Source of the DNA: Liolophura sinensis
Taxonomy: Eukaryota; Mollusca; Polyplacophora; Chitonida; Chitonidae
Direction of reading: 5' to 3'
DNA: 60,000 bases
Assembly: GCF_032854445.1 (NCBI RefSeq)
Contig: NC_088301.1
Span: 498,001 to 558,000 of the forward strand
In this document: in pieces, positions 55,301-60,000 of the stretch
Layout of the letters: every line of letters begins with the position of its first letter
How positions within the stretch are numbered: position 1 is the stretch's first letter
Made by a program: the position numbers and the translations under genes
Notes under the pieces: generated by a model
What the model was told of the DNA's origin: nothing
Databases searched by the model: none
The model's input: only the letters and a program-made list of their open reading frames with translations

Positions 55301-58300
55301 AAACAACAATCAGAAAAGTGAATAAACAAATCCTACTGTTCACTGATAATGTTCGTAATCAAGAATGTTTCACTTTGCGAAGGTTGGTGGGAATTACCGG
55401 CACTGCACAGCGATTTTTGCCACCCCATAGCGTGCCTCTCCATTCTCGGAGTATTGTTTCACACGCGGCAAGCGCTCTTGTCTTACCTTTCCTTCCACCG
55501 CACAGCACACTACCTCACCGCACAGCATACTTCTCCACCCACACAGTACACCCTCCGCACAGGGCACTTCCTCACCTGCACAGCACGCTTCCCCATCTGC
55601 ACAGAATACTTCCTCACAGCACAGCACACTTTCCCACTGAACAGCACACTTCCCCATGCGCACAGAATACTTCCCCACAGCACAGCACACATCCTCACGG
55701 GACAGCACACTTTCCACTGAACAGCACACTTCCCCCACACAGCGCACTTCCCCATCCGCACAGCATACTTCTCCACCGCACAACACACTTATCTACTCTT
55801 ACAATACACTTCCTTACTCACCCTGTACACTACTTCACCGCACAGCACACTTTGCCACCCACACAGCACACTTCTTCACCGCCCAGCGAGTTTTTCCATC
55901 CCTAGAACGTCCATTTCCACCCTTACAGCACACTTCCTCACCCTTACAGCACACTTCCTCACCCTTACCGCACACTTCCTCGCCCGCACAGCGAGCTTTT
56001 TCATCCCTAGAACGCCCATTTCCATCCACACAGCACACTTCCCCACCCTTACAGCACCCCCCCCCCCACTCTTACAGCACACTCCCTCACCCTTAGAGCA
56101 CACTTCCTCACCTGCACAGCGAGCTTTTTCATCCTTAGAACGCTCATTTCCACCCGCACAGCACACTTCCCCACCCGCACAGCACACTTCCCCACCCGCA
56201 CAGCACACTTCCTCACCCGCACAGCGAGCTTTTTCATCCCGACAACCCCCATTTCCACTCACACAGCGCGCTTTGCCGCTAATAGAGCTGCCATTAAGCA
56301 GCCTTGGAAGCGCTGTGTACAGCTTCTCCTTGGCACTGGCAAAAGTGGAGACGCAGTAGTCTCGAGGGTTTCCTGTCCAAGGATGAGAGTGACCTAATAT
56401 TTTGTGTATTTAAAAAAAGGCATGCATCTTGGCCATGATTGGTTCTATATCCTATTTTGTGGGTTTGACATAAAACTTAGCTGCACTGGAGGAGATGATG
56501 TTTCTGAAGAAAAAACAGCCAAATCCCTTCCAGCCTAACTGCTTTCTTATCTTGTAGATGTCACTGGTGTGCTCTAACTTGATCCGGAGATCTCATCTCA
56601 ACATGCTGTTCCAAGGTGGGATCATGTTTGGCTCCCTTGTATTCGGCAACATGGCGGACATGTAAGTATAACATGGCGAATATGTAAGTGTAACATGGCG
56701 GATATGTAAGTGTAACATGGCTGGCGGATATATAAGTGTAACATGGCTGGCGGATATGTAAGTGCAGCATGGCGGATATGTAAGTGCAACATGGCGGATA
56801 TGTAAGTGTAACATGGCTGGCGCATATGTAAGTGCGACATGGCGGATATGTAAGTGGAACATGGCGAATATGTAAGTGCAACATGGCGGATATGTAAATG
56901 CAACGTGGCGGATATGTAAGTATAACCTGGTGGATATGTAAGTGTAACATGGCGGATATGTAGGTGCAACATGGCGGATATGTGAATATGACATGGCGGA
57001 CATGTAAATTTAACATGGCGGATATGTAAGTGTAACATGGCGGACATGTAAGTGTAGCATGGCCGATATGTAGGTGCAACATGGCGGACCTGTGAATGTA
57101 ACATGGCGGACATGTAAGTTTAACATGGCGGATATATAAGTATAACATATTGTAAGTGTAACATGAGTTGTAGTATAGCGGAAACCCAGCTTTTGTGTTT
57201 CCAAGGAGATAGATCTCAGAGACTCCTGAAGTAGGCTTCAGAAAGACTTAAAGAAGCTGTTAGAAAGAAATGTAGGAAAACCGTTAAAATTTATTTAAAC
57301 TTTGTCGCAATCGTTGATAACTTGGAAGTATGATACATCGGTCTGATGGATTAATGATCTCTCTGTCCGTTGGACTGTTTGCTGTAGTTGTAGTAGTAAA
57401 TGTGATGTGATTGAAACACGTAATTAAAGTATCGTTTCTGTTTGTAAACATTTCTATTTTGGTACCTATTTTTCTGTTCTGACTGTTTTTCAGGTTTGGA
57501 AGAAAAAAGATCATGTTTGCCTCCTTGATGGCATCCCTTGTTGTGGGAATACTGACGACGTGGGTCCCAGAATTTATCAGTTTCTGTTTCTCACGATTCC
57601 TGTTGGGAGCTTTCGGATCTGGGGTTTTCCTGAATGCGTTCACACTGGGTACGTGTAATGCACTGTTCATAGATCTGACAGGGTTTGGGGTTTTCCTGAA
57701 TGCGTACACACTGCGTACGTGTAATGCACTGTTCGTGTATGTGACAGAGTTTGGAGTTTTCCTGAATGCCTTCACGCTGGGAACGTGTAATTCACTGTTC
57801 GTGTATGTGACAGAGTTTGGAGTTTTCCTGAATGCCTTCACGCTGGGAACGTGTAATGCACTGTTCGTGTATGTGACAGGGTTTAGGGTCTTCCTGAATG
57901 CGAACACACTGAGTACGTGTAATGCACTGTTCGTGTATGTGACAGGGTTTGGGGTTTTCCTGAATGCGTACACACTAGGTATGTGTAATTCACTGTTCGT
58001 AGATCTGACAAGGTTTGGGGTTTTCCTGAATACGTACACACTGGGAGCATGTAGTGCACTGGTGGTGTATATGACAGGGTTTGGGTCTTTTCTGAATGCG
58101 AACACCCTGGGTACGTGTAATGCAGCTATTCGTGTATATGACAGGGTATGCAGTTTTCCTGATTGCGTTTACATTTGGTACGTGTAATGCAGCTGTTCAT
58201 GTACATGACAGGTTTTAAGGTTTTCTTAGATGTGTTCACCTTGGGTACGTGTAATGCAGCTGTTCGACATGAGAGGGTTTGGGGTTTTCCTGAATACGTT

Positions 58301-59551
58301 CACCTAGTGTACGTGTAACTCACGTATTGTTTGTTTATGACAATAATAATGGAAGATTGGGCTCTCCGCAGGTATTGAACTGGTGGGACCGTCCAAGAGG
58401 ATGTGGACAGGAATGTTTATTGAGGTGTTTTGGGCGATTGGAGAGGCGATTCTTGTCCTGTTGGCTTACTTCATCCGGAACTGGCAGTACTTGCAGCTGG
58501 CCATCTCTGTGCCCTCAGTACTCTACATATCCTACTGGTGGTGAGTCACTTGGCAATATTTTCCTTGGAATCACACTTTCTGCTTATATCCACCATCATG
58601 GGGGTCGCCGTCGTGTAAATGAAATATTGTTGAGAACGGCGTAAAGCAACAATCGATTATATAAATAACTTTCTGGGTATGTCGCGATCTAATTGACATA
58701 TACGGACTAGTTTCATTTAACAGCATGACATGAATCTTGAAAGTGATAATTAAATGAGCGTAACATGATAGACGACTATTCCGCGATTTGCGCGAGATGA
58801 CACTTGCGTGGCGTTTATTTGTGTATTTCGCCCAAGCAATACCGATATTTGTGTTTAGTCCAGACATAAGCTGAGATTAAAAGATATTATTCTACTTGTC
58901 CCGTTAACAAGCGGGGTCACAATTAGGAAATCACTTCTTTGGATGTTCACACCAAGAATGGTTTCCACTTGCACAAAGATCCCCTTCGCCAGGGACGTGG
59001 CAACAGAATCAGGCAGAGCGAGAACAAGCTATCTGTTGGGTTAAGGGTCTGTCGCCTGCAGGGAAAGCAGTGTTTCATATTACGGAACCCCGTATACTTG
59101 TTTTTGTTAAACTTAAAGGTTAAATTTAACTTATACCCCGAGCTGATCGTTTGTCCAAATTGAGTCGTTACGTGAATACGAACCTCTGCAAAATTGCACG
59201 CCCACATAATTCTCAACAATTGTTTTCAGAATTTGAGTTATGTAATTTACACCAGCTGGAAATTTACTTCTTTCTTTATTTATGAAGTTGTTCTCAAATA
59301 ATACCGATCTTGAAATTCTGTTTTCTTTTCAGGCTTATCCCAGAATCCCCTCGGTGGCTAATGTCCAATGGACGTACAGAGGAAGCGGAAAAAATCATTC
59401 GTCACGCGGCAAAGGTCAATAAGGTCACATTGCCAGATAAGATCTTTGAGAGTAAGATCGAAGATGAAAAAAACGTTCCACAAATCAAAGTCTACCAGCT
59501 GTTTACACACCGAGTCTTACTAGCAAGATCGCTCATTATCTTCTTCAACTG
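40186..59551 (+). CDS. Gene span: SLC22-type organic ion transporter with four alternative first exons (3' part off window)
   Basis: Major facilitator superfamily transporter of the SLC22 family, predicted for the plasma membrane; the substrate (organic cation, anion or zwitterion) cannot be told. Exons are 1a 40186-40328, 1b 42687-42829, 1c 45429-45571, 1d 48649-48791, then shared 2 (54962-55187), 3 (56558-56661), 4 (57494-57648), 5 (58372-58540) and 6 (59333-59551). Every junction is phase-consistent (2, 0, 2, 1, 2, then open at 2). Diagnostic parts are the four-sequon loop after TM1, motif A ADMFGRKK after TM2, and PESPRWL after TM6. TM7-TM12 lie to the right. The four first exons could alternatively be remnants of partial gene duplication. 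Confidence 0.93.
40329..42686. other. Intron / exon 1b promoter side
   Basis: A C-run sits at about 40457-40466 and another at about 42572-42588, roughly 100 bases before exon 1b. A 125-codon open frame at 40747-41124 has no recognisable domain and is treated as chance. Confidence 0.4.
42687..42829 (+). CDS. SLC22 alternative first exon 1b
   Basis: 143 bp, ATG to GTAAGC donor, phase 2. It reads MKFDEILPYIGEFGPYQKRL, then YVTVCIPAITAAFHALMTV and FVVALPDHR. It is closest to exon 1c in both DNA and protein, so 1b and 1c are the youngest pair. An imperfect copy of its donor region (ttttaccggaccacag then GTGACT) lies about 33 bases downstream. Confidence 0.93.
42830..43749. other. Intron / exon 1c promoter side
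   Basis: Single-copy apart from the second copy of the exon 1b donor region near 42859-42880. No exon was seen. Confidence 0.4.
43750..44122. repeat. 28-bp minisatellite, about 13 copies
   Basis: Units of actgacatgtagcgactgta followed by ccagaagt, between exons 1b and 1c. Minus-strand open frames across it are artefacts. Confidence 0.95.
44123..45428. other. 5' region of exon 1c
   Basis: Single-copy. The only promoter-like signal is the TATA-type box listed at 45373-45380. Confidence 0.35.
45373..45380 (+). promoter_or_regulatory. Possible TATA-type box for exon 1c
   Basis: gcataaaagtg lies about 50 bases before the exon 1c ATG. This spacing would allow a transcription start around 45400-45410 with a short leader. 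It is weak evidence from position and sequence only, and no equivalent box was found before the other first exons. Confidence 0.25.
45429..45571 (+). CDS. SLC22 alternative first exon 1c
   Basis: 143 bp, ATG to GTAACC donor, phase 2. It reads MRIDDILPYIGEFGSYQKRL, then YFALCIPAITAAFHALATV and FLVALPDHR. It differs from 1b mainly inside TM1 and at its start. The donor and its exonic flank seed the array that begins at once downstream. Confidence 0.93.
45545..46175 (+). repeat. About 40-bp array grown from the exon 1c splice donor, about 16 copies
   Basis: The first unit is the exon end itself (ccggatcacag|gtaacctg). Later units read ttttaccagatcacag followed by gtaacctgtctctag. Many keep an intact CAG|GTAA, and each carries a pyrimidine-rich run before the AG. 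The last four units have drifted to cacag|ttaacc and lost the GT. Confidence 0.93.
46245..47090. repeat. 75-bp minisatellite, about 11 copies
   Basis: Units of gagaaggtatatatcattga, tacaatgagagagtgacaaa, taatgtgttacatgtaatgt, atcgcgtttcgcacc. The 75-bp period keeps minus-strand frames of 136 and 132 codons open (artefact). It lies in the intron after exon 1c. Confidence 0.96.
47091..48648. other. Intron / exon 1d promoter side
   Basis: Apart from a tRNA-like fragment at 47738-47815 no feature was recognised, and no TATA box is seen ahead of exon 1d. Confidence 0.35.
47738..47815 (-). mobile_element. Possible tRNA-like SINE head
   Basis: On the minus strand, gtggtctaacagcggataga resembles an A box and ggggatcaatccctgg a B box at tRNA-like distance. 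No 7-bp acceptor stem could be closed, so a functional tRNA is unlikely. A SINE head from a different family is the better guess. Confidence 0.35.
48649..48791 (+). CDS. SLC22 alternative first exon 1d
   Basis: 143 bp, ATG to GTGAGC donor, phase 2. It reads MRFDDILGHLGGFDKYQKRI, then YFIVCITSITAGFHALITV and FVIALPDHR. The TM1 sequence is closer to 1a (CITS, ALITVFVIALPD) than to 1b or 1c, so the four form two similarity groups: outer (1a, 1d) and inner (1b, 1c). Confidence 0.93.
49015..50432. repeat. 34-bp minisatellite, about 42 copies
   Basis: Units of gaagtgttctggtgcacgag followed by aacaacgcttgagt. The period is not a multiple of three, yet the minus strand stays open in all three frames (up to 464 codons), because the unit has no stop in any minus frame. 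It is not a gene. Confidence 0.97.
50800..51017 (+). mobile_element. SINE-like element with (AAAT)n tail
   Basis: A B-box-like caggttcaaatccagt near 50828, then an unrelated middle, then ctcttgagtatggggcgtaa, aacatcaattaaataaataa. The 3' end closely follows the tail of the 22975 SINE (attgagtacgacataaaaca). Different heads and bodies thus share one tail. Confidence 0.7.
51688..51870 (+). mobile_element. Dispersed element, family shared with 26478-26690
   Basis: Contains ttacgtcgaacttaacaatt, cattaggtgtgtgtaacata, a gagtccatgccaccaaagtg block and gaagtcttatgccgacgaca, in the same order as 26478-26690. Confidence 0.7.
54962..55187 (+). CDS. SLC22 exon 2: large extracellular loop
   Basis: 226 bp. 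The acceptor is gtttctcctgaccag and the donor GTGACA. One base completes the split codon from exon 1, and it leaves in phase 0. It reads CAIPGLDNDTYKIQDFRHQW, then LVNQTIPKTKDGYERCKLYN and TTSPWDQISPENRSTITCDR, ending WVFDKQVFETTATEK. There are four N-glycosylation sequons (NDT, NQT, NTT, NRS) and three cysteines of the SLC22 loop. It is the acceptor for all four first exons. Confidence 0.95.
55188..56557. other. Intron between SLC22 exons 2 and 3
   Basis: Mostly the 55480-56255 array. The rest is unremarkable. Confidence 0.5.
55480..56255. repeat. About 20-bp CA/CT-rich minisatellite
   Basis: Units of cacagcacacttccccaccc with many length variants, plus a longer block (cagcgagctttttcatcc, agaacgcccatttccaccc) recurring about four times from 55880. 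Open frames on both strands are artefacts. Confidence 0.93.
56558..56661 (+). CDS. SLC22 exon 3: TM2
   Basis: 104 bp. The acceptor is ctttcttatcttgtag and the donor GTAAGT. It enters in phase 0 and leaves in phase 2. It reads MSLVCSNLIRRSHLNMLFQG then GIMFGSLVFGNMADM, the last residue split with exon 4. This is the conserved xLVC...LF..G...G...FG..AD stretch of SLC22 proteins. Its last 13 bases plus donor are the seed of the following array. Confidence 0.95.
56646..57168 (+). repeat. 22-bp array grown from the exon 3 splice donor, about 24 copies
   Basis: The first unit is the exon end (aacatggcggacat|gtaagt). The following units read aacatggcggatatgtaagt plus gt, so nearly every unit carries a consensus-quality AT|GTAAGT donor. 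Minus-strand frames of 195, 163 and 136 codons are artefacts. Confidence 0.95.
57169..57493. other. Intron 3, remaining part
   Basis: AT-rich, ending in the pyrimidine tract ctgactgtttttcag before exon 4. Nothing else was seen. Confidence 0.5.
57494..57648 (+). CDS. SLC22 exon 4: MFS motif A, TM3 and TM4
   Basis: 155 bp. The acceptor is gactgtttttcag and the donor GTACGT. It enters in phase 2 and leaves in phase 1. With exon 3 it gives ADMFGRKKIMF, the MFS cytosolic motif A (D-x-x-GR+x). TM3 (ASLMASLVVGILTTWVP) follows, then the next helix (FCFSRFLLGAFGSGVFLNAF). The final 28 bases seed a 66-bp repeat in the intron. Confidence 0.94.
57618..58318 (+). repeat. 66-bp array grown from the exon 4 end and donor, 11 copies, in frame
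   Basis: Copy 1 is the exon end (ggggttttcctgaatgcgtt, cacactgg|gtacgtg). Ten more copies follow at 66-bp spacing, several keeping gtacgt or gtatgt. 66 bp is 22 codons, and the exon 4 frame stays open to 58187. It would read GVFLNAFTLGTCNALFVYVT GF again and again. Most units also contain gtgacag, an AG site after a T-rich run. Confidence 0.95.
58372..58540 (+). CDS. SLC22 exon 5: TM5-TM6
   Basis: 169 bp. The acceptor is gggctctccgcag and the donor GTGAGT. It enters in phase 1 and leaves in phase 2. It reads IELVGPSKRMWTGMFIEVFW, then AIGEAILVLLAYFIRNWQYL and QLAISVPSVLYISYW. The E-x-x-x-x-x-x-R...G pattern followed by R-x-W-x-x-L-Q matches SLC22 TM5-TM6. Overlapping frames are shadows. Confidence 0.94.
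58541..59332. other. Intron between SLC22 exons 5 and 6
   Basis: A short SINE-tail-like stretch lies at about 58598-58665 (atgaaatattgttgagaacg, gcgtaaagcaacaatc). Otherwise single-copy. Confidence 0.5.
59333..59551 (+). CDS. SLC22 exon 6: intracellular loop and start of TM7
   Basis: 219 bp. The acceptor is ctgttttcttttcag and the donor GTACGT. It enters and leaves in phase 2. It reads LIPESPRWLMSNGRTEEAEK, then IIRHAAKVNKVTLPDKIF, a charged segment, and VYQLFTHRVLLARSLIIFFN. PESPRWL with the following helical loop is the family hallmark. The codon split at the end (TG) requires a downstream exon beginning with G or A. None is visible before base 60000. Confidence 0.95.
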
Positions 59552-60000
59552 GTACGTTTTTCAACATTGTGGATAGCATGCAATGTTGTAGCGAAATTTG
59601 TAATTAAATCGTATTTTAACTTGAAGTAATTATTACCAAAAGCAACTTTCAGACAATGAACGTGCATAAGTTTGTTGGATCATTGAAAATAATGACGTTA
59701 ACTGTTATTTGTTAGTGCGTAACATTTGATTTTTACCTGTCGGTCAGTGCTGACCCAATCAATGGTATTCTCGTCCACCTGTTTGTCACCAGAGTAGCTT
59801 GAGAACCGATTCATGTACTGTTACAAAATTTCTGTATTGTTGTAACAAAATTCCTGTATTATTACAAAATTCCTGTATTGTTACGAAATAAGGTGAACAT
59901 GTTTATGTCCGGTCCAGTCTACCCGAAATGAGCCTTGTCAGACAATATTTTACGTTGCGCTGACCTTTGAACTACTTTCTTGTTTTGTAAAGAACATTTC
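59552..60000. other. Intron after SLC22 exon 6, with a small repeat
   Basis: Four short units of ctgtattgttacaaaattc at 59822-59890. No further exon is seen before the edge. Confidence 0.6.

Noticed and set aside
56561-57148. 195-codon minus frame after SLC22 exon 3
   Set aside because: Antisense of the 22-bp donor-derived array and of exon 3.
57284-58105. 273-codon minus-strand open frame
   Set aside because: It is the antisense of the 66-bp array next to SLC22 exon 4. It has no start or splice support.

Overview
The window is eukaryotic nuclear DNA from an invertebrate. The evidence is small coding exons with GT/AG borders separated by long introns, tRNA-headed SINE copies with (AAAT)n tails, and very dense minisatellites. 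Gene types and repeat style point to a lophotrochozoan, most likely a marine mollusc; this is an inference and no species is named. Nothing bacterial was seen: no operons, ribosome binding sites or CRISPR. By eye, about a quarter of the window is tandem repeat. Most long open frames here are stop-free passages through those repeats, not genes. || Two real genes were found. Gene 1 is on the minus strand, from about 25.1 kb down to 1.8 kb and continuing off the left edge. It is a receptor tyrosine kinase: a signal-peptide exon (25022-25094), several candidate ectodomain exons (20.4-23.8 kb), seven EGF-like exons (5.9-14.7 kb), a transmembrane exon (5049-5239), and two exons of the kinase N-lobe with the glycine loop, the VAVK lysine and the helix-C glutamate (4196-4376, 1799-1909). 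The confident extracellular exons all end in phase 1, and the phases agree at every junction. || Gene 2 is on the plus strand, from 40.2 kb to beyond the right edge. It is an SLC22-type (organic ion transporter) major-facilitator gene. Its main feature is four tandem first coding exons (40186, 42687, 45429, 48649). Each is exactly 143 bp, starts with ATG, encodes the cytoplasmic N-terminus plus TM1, and ends in phase 2 at a splice donor. All four can join the same exon 2 at 54962. Exons 2-6 carry the glycosylated extracellular loop, MFS motif A (ADMFGRKK) and the PESPRWL motif. || A theme crosses both genes: tandem repeats grown out of splice junctions. The donors of SLC22 exons 1b, 1c, 3 and 4 are repeated about 2, 16, 24 and 11 times in the adjacent intron. 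In the kinase gene, one acceptor with the start of its exon is present in three copies and one exon end with its donor in two. The 66-bp array at exon 4 keeps the reading frame. || The 25.1-40.2 kb interval between the genes holds arrays, SINE pieces and one possible signal-anchor first exon (about 31.0-31.2 kb, minus), but no confident gene.
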